Below, piece after piece: positions 11,801 to 27,100 of a stretch of DNA of 64,000 nt. How positions within the stretch are numbered: position 1 is the stretch's first letter; each line of letters begins with the position of its first letter. Source of the DNA: Macrosoma leucophasiata (lineage: Eukaryota > Arthropoda > Insecta > Lepidoptera > Hedylidae); NCBI GenBank assembly GCA_036365455.1, contig JAWQUS010000017.1, positions 12,586,001-12,650,000 on the forward strand, read 5' to 3'. The notes under the pieces were generated by a model. It made no database searches. It had not been told where the DNA came from and saw only the letters and a list, made by a program, of their open reading frames with translations. The position numbers and the translations under genes were made by a program.

Positions 11801-14681
11801 TCTACCAAGAGTGTATGTGTAATACAATCGCCGTATTTGGCGACCAAATTAATGTAATGGATATGGTCTTTATAAGAAGTCGTCATTTTTAAAAACTTAA
11901 AGGAAGCTAACAATTTAAAAAAAAGAAAGAGAGCTGAGAGTTGGTAATAGATGGCGCTACTGCTACCATAAAGCAATGCAATAGATGTGAAGGAAAGATT
12001 TGACAAATCGGGCAGGGCTTCAGTAGCTCAATTGGAAGAGCGGCTGGACTAGATTCCCAGTAGGTCGCGAGTTCGAGCCTCGCCTGAAGTCAAATTTTTC
12101 TTTCCATTTTTCTTTAAAATAAAGTATATTTCACAAGCATGTGTTAATGCGAAATAATATAAAACAATTATTAAGGGTAAAAGCGACTTCTTTACGATAT
12201 TCAATAAACTGAAAAGTCTATTATATCGGTTGCCTAACTAGCATAGTTGGTAATAGATGGCGCTACTGCTACCATAAAGCAATGCAATAGATGTGAAGGA
12301 AAGATTTGACAAATCGGGCAGGGCTTCAGTAGCTCAATTGGAAGAGCGGCTGGACTAGATTCCCAGTAGGTCGCGAGTTCGAGCCTCGCCTGAAGTCAAA
12401 TTTTTCTTTCCATTTTTCTTTAAAATAAAATATAGGTACTATACCTAAATTAAGAAAATGTCGTCAAATAACAAGTAGGTACACAACATTTGTTATGATA
12501 ATGATAAGCTATTTGTTAGCTCATAGGACTTGAAATCATTCTTATTTTGAGCGGAAGATATTAAAGAGTAATTACACTACTTTAGGTAGGTACATTTGAT
12601 ATTGTTAAGTGGGAGTTTTATTCAGCATGTGTCTAACATCAGAAAATTATCTTTGGTACTCGTACAAGCAATCAATATTATTCTTAACTAGGTTCCTAAT
12701 TCACACATTTAATAAAATAATATGATTGCAAATAATTAAACGTATAAAGTTGCAAGATGTTGCAAGATTCCAAAAACATACCTATACATTGAAAAAATAT
12801 TGTATTTAGATTTAAATGTCATTTTGTGTTGTAAACAACCCGCAACAAATATGTTTGGAATCTTTCAGAGCGCGCGCTTCTGCTTGCCAAACGTGTAAAA
12901 CATTTTACGTATGTTTCAACTATGGAATACGAAACATTGTGTGTACATTCTCTTAACTTTGTCCACTTCAATGTCCACCTTTTGCGAGATACCTAATGTT
13001 AAACTCGTTTTGATATTACAAAATAGCTTGATATTACAAACTAGCTCTCCCTCTCTGTGTGACCTTGAGCCTTCTTATGAGGCCCATAGATTTTTAAATA
13101 TTAGCTATTATTTTTTTAACATCATTCATGCAAAGCTCCTCGTAAGAATAATGTACACGTAAAAGAAAGATTAATCCAATTTGATGCAGTCGTTGCATTA
13201 GTGCTTACAAACATTTCCCTAATTCATTTTTATTTAGGTATATACCTAGGATATTTATACAAAGGAACAAAGGTACTGCGATATGACGTAAACAATTGCT
13301 AGCTTTCCAAAACTTTGTGGTATATACCTATAAACCTTAATGGTTTAAAAATAACCTTTGACTAAAATTCATAAAAACCAAGCCGTTGCGGAAAAGATCG
13401 ATAATAAACATTGTGACACTAGGTTTTTATTTTATTATAATCTAATCATTTAACCGAATATACAGACGTCTTTAAAATTAAATAAGCAGTGCGGTGATTG
13501 TGATCCTCGTTTATATTTTTTTTTATGCACAGAAACGGTACATAAAGTCGGACTTAAAGCCACTTGTTTTGAAGTCCATTAAATTAATTAGGTGGAATAG
13601 TTTCCTACGGGGGAGGAGTGGTTGGTTCTGGATGGTCAGGTTGATGTTATTATGGCAGATATCAGTCGAATTTGCCGTAGGTAGGTATTTCAGACAATTT
13701 TTCCATCCCTAGAGGAGCTTCCCTCTATTCAACAGCTCGCCCGTAGTTATCGATAGTTAGTTTACATTTCGTTCCTCAGAACCGCATAATTATTGACAAA
13801 TTATTGAATCAAAAGCGCTATTGAAAGATAAACTGCTGCCAACAGAACCTCAAAAACCTGAAATAACGTAATGAAAGGTAATAATAAAATGAATTCGCAG
13901 GGAATCTGTCGTTCTACTTCAAGTCTTACACACACAGTAATTGACACTATTAATATTGATGCCCCAAAAGGTTGTGAATAGATTACAATGAGGCGAAAGT
14001 AGGTTGTTCGCATGGAAAAGACTGATATCGATTAAGTGTCAACATTGTGTATACTGACGATGACGCGACAATCTGAAATACTGAATTTCCAAAGCTTTTT
14101 AGAGGAAATTACAAAAATTGGTGCCTCGATAAATAATATATTGAGGTAAGCGCTTAGCCTCAACTAAACTAGTACTAGTGCAACGATGCTTCACATCCCG
14201 TAGGTTTATAAGTAAACATTTATCTAATAGTAGCTGACTCGACAAACTTCGTATTGCCTCACAATGAAATAATGTGTCAAAGGTTTGATAGATACGGACT
14301 ATTTGTATGGGAAAATAAAATTGTGGTTTTTACTATTCCCCTTCAATTTCTTCATATTTTCTTACCTTTTAAACCTTCCCTGGACTTCCAAAAATTCATT
14401 CAAAACCAAAATTAGCCAAATGGGTCCAGCCGTTCTCGAGTTTTAGCGAGACTAACGAACACCAATTGATTTTTATGTATATATAGATAATAGATTATTG
14501 CATATAAATCACTGATATGGTATAATCTGTATGAATTCAAATGACTGACGACCTGTACCTAATCTATACTTATAATAAAACTGTAGAAGTGTAAATTCTG
14601 TACATTAAAAATATTGAAAAAATAAATATCAGGGGATGTAACTAGATCGATACCGAACCCAAATATGTGATTTAATTTTTT

Positions 14682-14718
<37 letters not shown>

Positions 14719-15091
14719 TCAAGCATCACATAAAAACTACCGGTCCGATTACAATGAAACTTAGTATGATTATACTTTAATTTTTGGCGCACAACACTGG
14801 GTACTTTTTATCCCGGCAAAATGTCTGTTTGTCTGTGTGTTTGTGCACGCTAATTTCAGAAACGGCTTATTTGATTTGCGATTTCTATTTTCACTAATGT
14901 ATTGTGGGTAGTTTACCTTAATATTCAGTGTTTATTTCATGTGAATCGGTTCCGAAATAAAAAAGTTATGTGAATTTAAAAAATCGTATCGAATATTTTT
15001 ATGCTATTCTGTATCTTAGTTCTATCTTTAAGGGGGTTTCGTACCTAACAGGTAAAAATGGACCCTACGGATTACTAATCCGCCGCTGTCT

Positions 15092-15122
<31 letters not shown>

Positions 15123-18100
15123 ACCAAGCTGTATCTCATAAATAGTGATAGCTAGAAAGCTGACATATTCACAAATTTTGTATTTCTGTTACCGCTTTAT
15201 AGACAAAATTAATTACTAAAAATAAGAAAATGCAAATGTTATTGGGTCCAAGGGGGCATACAATTAAGGTAAACACCTTTTTTTCGTATATTTTATGATG
15301 GATTATAAGTGCAGCAAGTAGACGCTTAAAATTTTCACACAATTTTTAGGTCTTATGTTGTAGATTACCTTCCATAATAAATCAATACATCTATACTCTA
15401 TACAAATAAATAAAATTGTAGTGTCTGTTTGTGTAATATTAAAATAACCGCTTACCAAAATACCAAAACAACATTTTTTACAATTTTTGTCTGTTTGTCT
15501 ATCTGTCTGTTTGGCGGGGCTAATCTTGGAAACGGCTCTACCGATTTTAACGGGACTTTCACTGGCCGATAGCTGATGTGATAAGGAGTAACTTAGGCTA
15601 CTTTTATCTCCATACATCCATACATACCAACATACAAATAAGTAGAATACGAGTGTATCCGACTTTGACGGGACTTCCACGGGTAGGTAGCTGATGTAAT
15701 AAGGAGTAACTAAGGCTACTTTTATACTAGCTGCGCCCACGACTTCGTGGGCATAATCTGCGGTGTACCACTCACCGATCGCGTTCGTAATGAAAATGTA
15801 AGAAAGAGACTTTGTGTGAATGACAGTATCGGTGTAAAAATGAAAAAAGGCATGCTCCGATGGTTCGGGCATATAGAAAGAATGTCGAAACGAGCGAATG
15901 AATAAACAGATATACAATGCGAATGTGAATGGTTGCAAAGGCCCAGGAAGACCAAGACTGACCTGCCATGACCAAACAGGTCGAGTTCTGTCTGATGTTG
16001 GGGTCAAAAGTCTTAGGGATCGGCGTGCATGCATGAAGAGAATGATGAAGGTAGACGAGGTACGAGAAGTATGTCAGGACCGGGATATCTGGCACTCTAC
16101 ACTCTCTGCCTACCCAGTTAGGGACCTGGCGTGAAGATACATACATATTATCATTACGTATAAGTGAGTGATTGATTAAATACCCTAACAAGGTATTTGT
16201 CTATTGGGCTTTCACTATGACTGTCGAATAAAACCTGCCAATCATCTTTTGATAACGCGGGACATGAATCGTCACCCCTACTGTGTTATGTAAGTACATT
16301 AGGATTGTTGATAAAGTAAAGCGCCTTCGTAATGTTTTTCGGGAATCTGAGTATTGTGTATGTGCTACGACAATCTACTGCTACCATGCGCCGGACTGGT
16401 TACCATTTACGGCAGGTCTCAATGCCGTATTTTCAAACGAGGATCGCTAGCAAAAGATTCATCGTTCGATTCACTGACAGCGACTCAATAACAACGGACA
16501 GAAAATTTATCTGTGGTTTAGTTATTGTCACGGATTCTTTGAAAAATGAATCTTCAAGGATCCGTTTTTGTAGAAGTTCGTCAAAAATAAACTAGGTCCA
16601 ATATTTCGTTAGTAGGTACATAGTATTATGAACCTACTTACGAAAAGTTGGACCCGCCATGTTAGACATAGCTAGGCCGTTTATTTTTTAATCCGTCAAA
16701 AGATATTTTAATAACCATGGTTCAAACCTTTAAATCCCTACTGCCCTACAAATATTATAAATGCGAATGTAACTCTGTCTCTCTGTCTGTTACCTTTTCA
16801 GGTCCAAACGACTGAACCGATTTTAATGAAATTTGGTACAGAGATGGAGCTCATTTTGAGAAAGAACATAGGCTACTACTTAGTTATTTATACAACGTCA
16901 TCTATGCGGGCGAAGCCGCGGCCAACAGCTAGTATGTTATAATTATTAAGTACAATTAATTGTTTACACTTCACGTGTCCAACATACTCGTACAATCATG
17001 ATAGAGCATTCAAAAGACTTGTCAAAACTTTTAGTTGTTCTAATACCTAGGTATGATGTGACGTGCCATTTCACATATAAACAGAGGCACTTATGTAAAA
17101 CTCTCTAAAAAGAAATACACTTTTTAGAGATTAGAAACATATGCCTCGACTGCCTCGAGGCCTTAGGGACACAACTGATTTACTGTATGTTTAGTCATTC
17201 TGATTGATTTAATGGATTCTTTGAAGTTAGCGGTATTTGTGTGTACGCCAGGTTTGTTTGCTCTGAGTTTGGGATGTCATATTTTTTCACAAAGCTGGAG
17301 CGCAACGTGTTTACTGGCCATGTTTCGAGTTGACGACGTGCCAAACGCGACATACGCTATTTCTATGCAAACTTCACTCGCTCAGAGACATCACATCACA
17401 TCTAACACATTATTAGTATTTACCGAGCTGTCCCTTCGCGTTCGAGTATTAGCACATCCTCAGTATTGATGTACACTCTGTCCTTCGTGTCTTCTTGGCA
17501 ACTACCTCAGGCAATAAAATTCCAATGAAAATAATATATAACAGACCTACCTGCACTATAAATTTCATTATGATGGAAATATACGTAAATCAAAATCACG
17601 GTTTAATATTCGGTTCTGTTACAATCTAAACTAATATTATAAAGAGGTAATATTTTTTTGTTTGTTTGTTTGTAATGAATAGGTAACTAATATCATATAG
17701 GTAACTAATATAATAATCAATAACTACTGGATCGATTTTAAAAATTCGTTCACTATTCGAAAGCTACATTATCCACGGCTAACATAGGCTATATTTTATT
17801 TTGGAAAAAATAGGGTTCCGTAAGATATTTGGGTTTTTCAGACACAAGGTGTAAAAAATCAACCAGAAGAGTTACTTATTTTGCGTACGCTGCCTAAACT
17901 ATAAAAGACTAGCTGTTTCCCCGCGGCTTGGCCCGCGTGGATGTCGTTTTATATATAATTATTCCTGAATTTTCTTTGCTATAAACCTCACGGAGCCCGA
18001 GACCTTTCCAACGAATGCAAAACCGTGGAAATCGGTTCGTGCGTTCTGGAGTTATAGCGTCAGGAAGGAAAACCCGACTTATTTTTATATTATAGATATC

Positions 18101-21100
18101 GTCACTATTCGAAAGCTAATCCACGGGTAACATAGGCTATATTTTATTTTGGAAAAATAGGGTTCCGTAAGATATTTGGATTTTTCAGACACAAGGTGTA
18201 AAAAATCAACCAGAAAAGTTACTTATTTTGCGTACGCTGCCTAAACTATAAAAGATATCGAGGAAGACTTTAGGCTATATCTATGTATAATCATCACGCT
18301 AAGACGAATAGCAGAGGGTAGGCAACATTGCACCTCGCGAAGCCGGGGCGGACCGCTAGTGTTTAATACAGTCGTAAATTTAAAATTATATTGTATTTAT
18401 TATAAGAAAAAATGTTTATAAATAACTAATTTGTATTATACACAATGTAATAATGGAACTACTAAAGTAAATAAAATCGCGATAGTTTACTTTCTGCCTC
18501 AGATTGAAATCTCAATCAAAACACGTGAATGATTTGCATAAAACCACCTTTTCTACTGATTATTACTAAAATTTTGGATCCCTTTGGAACTCTGAAAAGA
18601 AACCTACATAGAATCTCAGGACACTAATAGATATTTCACTGATCAACATAGCTTGTGTTGTATGATGTAAGAGTGGTTTCAAATACCCCTATGCCAACAG
18701 TTCACTAAAAACACCGTTTATAGGCTGGTCTGTTATAATTTATGACAATCTGTTTATGGTTGGAGCCAATCTCTGATTAAAAACCAGCAGAAATCTGCTA
18801 TCACGTGACCCCATAATACCCTGAATACCTGAACACTTTCTTTGTTCCTCACAATAATCTCCTGTATGACTGTGTACAGGCAGTGTAATTTTATGTTCAC
18901 TTTATTATGTATCTTCACGCCAGGTCCCTAACGGGGTAGGCAGAGAGTGTAAAGCGCCAGATATCTCGGTCCTGACATACCTCTCGTGCCTCGTCTACCA
19001 TCATCATTCTCTTCATACATGCACGCCGATTCCTAAGACTTTTGACCCCATCTTTTAAATCATTTTAAATAATTTAAATCATTTTTTTATTGCATTTACA
19101 AAGACATTCGTACATGAGCATATTTAAAACTAAACGAATACAGGATTGATTTTTCTTATGCTAATTAGCCATCGGACCCCAAACTAGGCAGAGCCTGTAT
19201 TTTGGGCGCCCTGAGACCCAGTTTACAAAATCCGTTAAGCGTCTAGCCTTGTACACATTCGCAGATAAACAAAGTGTATGTTAAGTTCAATGAATAAAGA
19301 AAGCAATAATTCGTAAATCTAAATTAGATACAATAAGAATTAAGACAACAAGACAATTACATAACAGATCTAGTTTTGACTATACATATATTTAACTAAG
19401 ATTAAATTAGGCAACAATAACGTATATCAATTAATTTTGGACTGACAGTACTGAGGATTCTTTGTACAGCTGTTCCGTTGGATATCGCCGAGGCTTGCCC
19501 AACATTACTTTTAAAACTGCCCGTTGAGCGCGTTCAGCCTCAATCATGTGTGTTTAAGCAGCGCCTCCCCATACTCCAATACAGTACTGGAGTATTGAAT
19601 CACACAGTGCTTTGTAAATCGTGCTTTTTACGTTGTGATTAGCGGTAGGTCTAATGATTTTCATGATGTAGACGAGTTTACGCACCTTTTTTTAAATAAA
19701 GGAAATATGGTATTTGAACGATAGGTTTTGGTCTATCATTACCCCTAAATATTTCGTAGAAATAGCTCTATCTATTGTATAGCAATTACTGTTACACATG
19801 TTATTTACCAGGTTATTCGTATTTATACAATTACTGCAGTGAATTATCAACTTTTGCATATCTGTTCCAGTAGCCTGTGTGATATTGAAAGCGATGAAAT
19901 TAGATTTATTGGCGTTAATCGCGAGTTGGTTTTCGTTAAGCCATCGAGATAGTGCCGCCATTCCCATCTCAGCAGCTTCAACTGCTTCATGCCATTTTTT
20001 CCCATGAAATATTGCTACGGTATCATCAGCATAACAGATCAGTTTGGTGTTTGGGATGGTAAGCCTCAGGATATCATTAATATATATTGTGAAAAGAGTC
20101 GGAGCAAGAATACTACCCTGAGGTATACCAGTAGTAATATCTTACATATTTTATGTTCACATTTGTCCTAAAATGGAAAATGCGAAAAATTAGAAAACTA
20201 GCACCTGTTTAGTGCTTTCATCAATAGGATATTTAAGAATTAAAAAGTTTCACTAAGCTGAAGTTCGTAAGCCAAGGAAGAATTCTATAAGAATCATTCT
20301 TTCTTTCGCTGAAACCATATCCAAACGGAGTTAGATTTACCAACGTGGCAAACGTGAACCACCACTGAGACCTAAGTTGTTATATCTCTGAGATAGTTTT
20401 TACGAATCCATACATTGCCTTCTAAGCGGAACATTATAGTGCTGTACACTATCATTTGCCGGCAGATAGATTAGGTAATGCGGCGGTGCCTACGCTCTCG
20501 AGTTCCTGCACCGGAACACTACCACCAGTAAAAAAATATTCGATAAATTGTTAGTTACCCACACATATGAAGAGCTTTGTTTTATATTGTACTAAGTATG
20601 TCTTGATTCTGAAGCGATATTTCAATACTTGATTGATGGCAACTATAAATAGACGTCCACTTCCGTAAGAAATTTATCATGGTCCTATCGGTAGACTTTC
20701 ACGATTATAGTTCACTTTTATGGTAAGTGAATACAATACCCTACAGAGGTCTACATAAACATATTTATTTATTTATACTTTAATGCACAAGAACAGTACA
20801 TAGGGCGGACTTAATGCCACTAGGCATTATCTCCCAGTCAACCATTGGGTAGTACGGAAAAACGACGAAGAGGTGCAGGACATATAGATCTCGAAGCGTT
20901 TTTGCTTGTGGTACGTATAAATATATTTCCTCTGAATTTTTTTTTATTTTAATAAAAAAAAATTCAGAGGAAAAAGAGTTTAAATAGGCCGTGCATTAAT
21001 TGATTATATAATCTAATAAAATATAACTAAACTAAATAAAGTAATCTATACTTATAATAAATCTGTAGAAGTGTAAATTCTGTACATTAAAAATATTGAA

Positions 21101-24100
21101 AATATAAATACGTTGTTCGTTGATCTATGTTATTAGATCGATACCGAACACAAATATGTGATTAGAAAATTTTTTGTCTGTCTGTTTGTTCAAGCATCAT
21201 ATAAAAACTACCGGTCCGATTACAATAAAACTTGGTATGATTATATTTTAACCTTTGGCACACAACACTGGGTACTTTTTATTCCGGAAAAATTTCTGTT
21301 TGTCTGTGTGTTTGTGCACGCTAATATCAGAAACGGCTATATATTCTATTCTATTCTATTCTAAGTTTCACTTAAGATTTAGTGTTTGTTTCATGTGAAT
21401 CGGTTCCGAAATAAAAAAGTTATGTCAATTTAAAGAATCGTATCGAATATTTTTAAGCTATTCTGTTAAGAGATACAGTTCTATCTTTTAGGGAGTTTCG
21501 TACCTAATAGATAAATAAACAGAATTTGAGTGTCCCCGATTTTGACGGGACTTTCACTGGCAGATAGCTGATGTCATAAGGAGTAACTTACGGTACTTTT
21601 ATACTAGCTGCGCCCACGACTTCGTCCGTGTAGATACTGAACAATCATATTTTTTCTCACGTAGACGAAGTCGCGGGCACAACTAGTAAAACATGTAATC
21701 GTTAAATACTATTTGAAGTCCGATGGTTTGAGCATGTAGAAAGAATGTCGAATTAGCGAATCATAAAACAGATACCTACCTATATAATACATTGATATAG
21801 GTACCGAAGGATGAGTGTGGGAGATATCATAGAGCCTTGGCAATACACCAATGTCAATGGAATGTCTACCTACGTCGTTGTCATTATTAGTCTAAAGTAG
21901 AGCGCTTTGATCAACATAACGACGAGTAAAGACGAGACCATTTTTCAAACAAACTTAGCAGGTATAAGTGAACCAGAACTGAACTCTAAACGTCTATCGT
22001 GAACTAATTATTGTTGGCTAGAGCAGTTGAGGTAACTGAGCAGTTAAAAGTAATGCCATAGACATTAAAATTTGATACCGCAATGAGCACAATGGGTCTC
22101 GTATGCCAAATGACGCGTAATTTAACTTTTCTATCGTTAAAGTTACATTTTCTGGTAAAATTTATTTAAAGTTTGCATTAATTTGATTCAAATGCGCTAC
22201 TAAAGATTAAATGGTAAAATTATTGTAGTTTAGCCAATATAAGTAATAAAAAAATACTACGGGCACCTACAACGTTTGGGTTGCACCAAATTATTTGTTA
22301 AAGTGAAAGTAAAATTTTACACAATTTTTACACCCTGACAAATTTGTAAAAGTTGCGCTTCGAGCAATTCGACTTTGACTACCTCTACCAAAAACTGTTC
22401 TGTGCTTCGGGTAGCACTTATTATATATAGCAAAAAGTTTCAAACAAACTATGACTTTTCCATGTTCATACTCTGTTCGAAACTTTATGTGACGGTAGCA
22501 AAACAGCCAATCCACGCATTTTGACTAATTTTATATTCATCCCTTTATATTCACCATTTATATTCACCCCCCCCCCCCCTAATTTTATATTCATCAGTCT
22601 TATAACCTCTAAATGATTAAAATTACACCAAAGATCTATTGAATACTCGACGTAATATTTTGAGATATAATATACTGAACAGGTTTTATGACATTCAAAC
22701 TGCAAACTTGTTGCGTACCTACTTGAGCAACCTACGTAGGTATAACTACGTTTTTCAGAATCTGAAAGGCTCACAGACTCACATGGTTTGACCTCTGGTT
22801 TTTGTGTAGACGTCTATAGACTGCAGTTATCGCTTAGCATCAATGTCAGCTGTAAGCTTGTTTGCCACCTTCCTCACCAAAAAAATCCGTACCGTAGATA
22901 ATATGTATTTTCTATAATGTTTTGAAGCTGTATAAAGAGTCTATGCATCTTACCTACCAAAGTAGGTACTTATAATGATTAAGTTTTTTTTTTAATATTA
23001 TGTTAGTGGCAAACAAGCATGCAGTTTACATTGATGTTAAGTGATGACTGCACCCTATAGACACCCACCCAAAGACCGAGGTCAAAATGCAGATGCGTTA
23101 CCACTCCTGAGGCCTAAGGTGTTATGCCTCTGTGCCGGAAATTACGGGGCCCTACATTACCACCTGACCGGAACACGATAGTGCTGAACACTACCATTTA
23201 GCGGCAAGTATATTAGGTAATGCGGTGGTGCCTACGCCCGCGAGCTCCGTCACTGGAGCTCTACCACCAGTAGACTATCTTAAGTAAACTATCAACTCAT
23301 AACCTTCATTAATATAATATTAGTACATAGATAGCTAATTTCTATTCAAATGGCTATATTTCATACCTTAATTTATCATGGACTTCTTTAACCAACGTTG
23401 ATAAGTCATTAAAATATTTAATTTCATACGCACTTTTCGACCAGATAATGTTATGAATAGGTAGGTACCAAATATTCAAAGATTACTGTCAGTATTCTCT
23501 CTTCCTTAAATCATATGGGTATTATTACGGTATTACGCTACGTCGTAAGTTACATAGTTTCGCTTTGTCGTATTATGGGCAAGAAATTTGTTAGCGGCTT
23601 ATTCCAAGATATTATTATCTCAGTGTAAGGGATGACCTCACGTCAAGCAGATATAATGGGACCACCTTAATGACATTCCAACGATGTTATCGAGGGCCTT
23701 TAGCTTTTTCTTAGGAAGATTATTGCATACGATAAGCGAACAAATATCGGGAGAGATGCCAAAACGGCTTATACGTACCTATACGGTTAAGAATGACGAA
23801 TTGTATCACGATTTAAATTTACACAATTTAAAAGATGATATTATTAAATTCAACTATTGATCAGCCAATGCTCCGATAAAACGTTTGACAAGAGTGATAA
23901 CGGTCGAAAATTGATAAAAAAAATCTGTATATCAGTATTATTTATGAAACAGTGAATTCATTGTTGTTAAACAGCTAACATTGTTTCGAGTTTGATAAGT
24001 CTCATTTCTTATGAGTGAGATAAAAGTGTCGTGTATGTCTGATAGTGATAGTAATGAGTGTTTCGTGTTACAGCAGGAAGATGAGAAGAAGAATAAGAAG

Positions 24101-27100
24101 AAACAGTCGCCGGTGGACGACCGGCCCATGGTGCCGGCCCCCAGCGAAGCTATGCTCAATAGTACGTATTAGATTGATTTATTATATGAAACTGGCATCA
24201 AATTTCCGGCACAGAGGCATAACACCTTGAGCGTCAGGAGTGGTAACGCATCTGCATTTTGACCTTGGTCCACCATCCACCATCACTTTACACCAATGTG
24301 AACTGCACGCTTATTTGCCACTTCCATTACATTAAAAAAAAATCACTTCAGTGTATTTTTACGGATGTAGCTTACGAAAAGCGCAAAGTAAACATGTTTT
24401 CACCACTTAATCAGATACCTATACGTACTTACAAGATACGCCTATATGTTTATTTCATAAAAATGCTTAGTACCAACTCTGTAAGAGAGACTTGGCGTGA
24501 AGATACCTTCATACTTACATTTTTATCAATGCGTATCTATTTTTTTATTTAATGTAGATACGTTGACAAAAACTTACATTGCCTCGTATGATATCTTTAG
24601 CATTTTTCTATTTTATACAAAATTAAACATCGAATTCTGAATTTATAGACTTCAAGACGAATTTACAAATATATTTGGCATAATTTAAATGATGTAAGTA
24701 CAAATAACCTACCTACGTGAAATTATTATTAGTCACCAATATTGTATCAGTATATAAACCTACCTCAGCTGAGGGGTATATGTAATAGCAAACGCCCTCG
24801 CTCCTATGAAACCAACACTACTTTAATTGTCCATTATAGTATCCATTTTCATAAATCGATTGCTGAATTTCACAATGTAACGTCGCCATCCACATTGACA
24901 CAAAGGGTGTAATTAACTTAGAAATGTGTTTACTAGTTTACTGTAGGTATGTACATATTACGTATAACCAGATATGTACCTAGATTAGATAGATAGTGTT
25001 GAAACAATTTTTTGTATTTTATGGTGATATAAACACATATGATAGAATTTGCAGTTTATACAATATCGTTAAGATGTCGCTGTTCCCTTAATTAATTGTA
25101 CTATTTATTTTTCGCAATAACACATGCAAGTGAACTTTAGTAATTAGTTATCAATGGATGTCGTTCCGTTCAACGACCCTAAATCGGTTAAAATCAAAAA
25201 GGGAAAGCGAAATTTGACGCATCGGTGTGGGACTTCGGTAACTTAGTGGTAAAGCGGTTGGACTGATTATCCTGAGGTCGCAGGTTCGATTCCTGCCCAA
25301 AGTCAAATTTTTCTTTCCGGTTTTTCTTAAATTACTGCAGTTCACTCGCATGTGTTATTGCGAAAAATAAATAATACGATATAAACACAGTTTTTGCTCA
25401 TATCTTTAGAATAAAAATACCTTTCCTTTCGCTGGTAAACTTGAAATGCTGCACTCAGTTTAAATTAATGTCGTATTATTGTCTAGATCTAAATAACCAA
25501 AAAATGCGCTGCTCTCTACCACAATCTAAATATGTCTCTACGTTTTGTCGCGTAGGTATTTATTAATATTTTGTATGGAGATGATGTTACATTTTTGGAA
25601 GAATCCAGGATTTGCCGCCATAGTACAGTAGGTAATTGATAATGATGAGTGCAATGATGCCAATGGTTTAAAAAAGCCTTGTATGAATAGGTATATAGAT
25701 TGAGTAGATTGATTGATTGTTGCAATATTCATCCGCTTGGTGCCTCTTCAGTATACTTACCTTTGTTCGCTGTCTCGATATTTCCTTTTATTTTTTTTTT
25801 TTTTTTTTTGTGATTTTATTTTATTAGTGTACTACACAGCTAAGTGCTACATTTATTTCGTACACCCTACCTGCTTATTCGTCTTGTATCCTTTTACCAG
25901 GTTGCCTGGAAGAAATCGCTGCCTGAGCGATAAGGCCGCCTACTGTACCTATTCTGTATTTTATATTTTCTGTGTATTTTCCTGTCAACTGGTGTACAAT
26001 AAAGCATATATTATTATTATTATTGAGAGATAACAATTATTTATAACGCCAGCCTCGGTTTGAGGCTGCGCAATTATAACATACTGGCTATGTTTGCCTA
26101 AACATTATTAGCTATTGTAACTCACAGCCTCATCAACGTTGATAAGTGATAAGAGGAGATTTTATGGTGTTTAGTCAAATGCCAGACCAGCCAACATTAC
26201 ACGTTAAATATTTATCAGTCCCACCTGAATTTAATAAAATTAGGATTCCAGGAACGGAAAATGGACCGAGCCAAATCATTAAACGTTTAACATTTGCTCC
26301 ATTTAGTGACGTAACCGTTTCTACAAGTTGTAATTTAAAAACGTAATCGTTGGCACCATTTCTTGTGTGCCAAAGAATGTTGTAAAATAAGTAAATACGG
26401 AGAAATGAATCAAGTCGCTAAAAACGATTCCACGAAGTTTTGTTCTATGGTTTATGTGTATATTTTGATGTGAGATATTTTTGGAAATGTGATAATTTTC
26501 GCATCAAAATAATGCTCGTGTTAAATAGTCATAACAACTTCAATGTGGCTATGTTACCCGGGCTATTATTTTTATTAGTAGTAAAGATCTATAGAGATGT
26601 CCGATAGAGACGAGTTACATACAGGGATCTAAAACCGGTAATGGATAACATCTTCATGTGTTAATAGTGTCATATTATTACATATTTTCTGATAGTGTGC
26701 TAATAGTAATGCTGTATTACGGTTAGATGGCAAATGACAATGTACAGCTCTATAATTTCTGGCGCAGAGACATTTAGGTCTGAAACGGCACAACTATCTG
26801 TATTGAGACTGGCCACTATTTCTATCTAGATGTCCATAAAGATAACCTTGTGTGAACTGTATCCATGTTTACCACTTATATTACAAAAACAACAAAAAAA
26901 GTCAAGGCAATGCAATACCGGGATACCGGAACCCCGGTCGTAAATTGAGGAATATTTCGAGCGGGATGGGAACGGAGCGAATCCCCTCACCACTCTATAA
27001 CTAACCGATAGCCAAAAAAACGTATGGTGTTGGGGAAACGAATTTCTGAGTGGTTTAGTCACCCGTAGTTAGTTAACGCAGGATCAAGGAAAAATACCTG

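Larger units (their letters stand above)
11935..12428 (+). repeat. Direct repeat of ~190 bp, each unit holding a tRNA-like sequence
   Basis: 11938-12127 and 12244-12430 are nearly identical, from AGTTGGTAATAGATGGCG to TTTCCATTTTTCTTTAAAAT, including leader, tRNA-like core and trailer. Another copy, inverted, is at 46270-46480. Confidence 0.85.

Noticed and set aside
12016..12091. Functional tRNA-Ser gene
   Set aside because: No long variable arm, anticodon stem mismatch, and location in a duplicated repeat.
14688..15120. CTGT runs as a CRISPR-like or tandem gene array
   Set aside because: Simple microsatellites inside Helitron-type repeats; no spacers.
15303..16034. 243-codon ORF on the minus strand
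   Set aside because: It is the antisense shadow of a LINE fragment and a Helitron-type repeat; no splice or family support.
17212..17469. 85-codon [13 protein letters not shown]...
   Set aside because: Hydrophobic start suggests a signal peptide, but no splice context, partner exon or conservation is visible.
26146..26346. 66-codon ORF as an exon
   Set aside because: No acceptor or donor at plausible positions and no recognisable motif.
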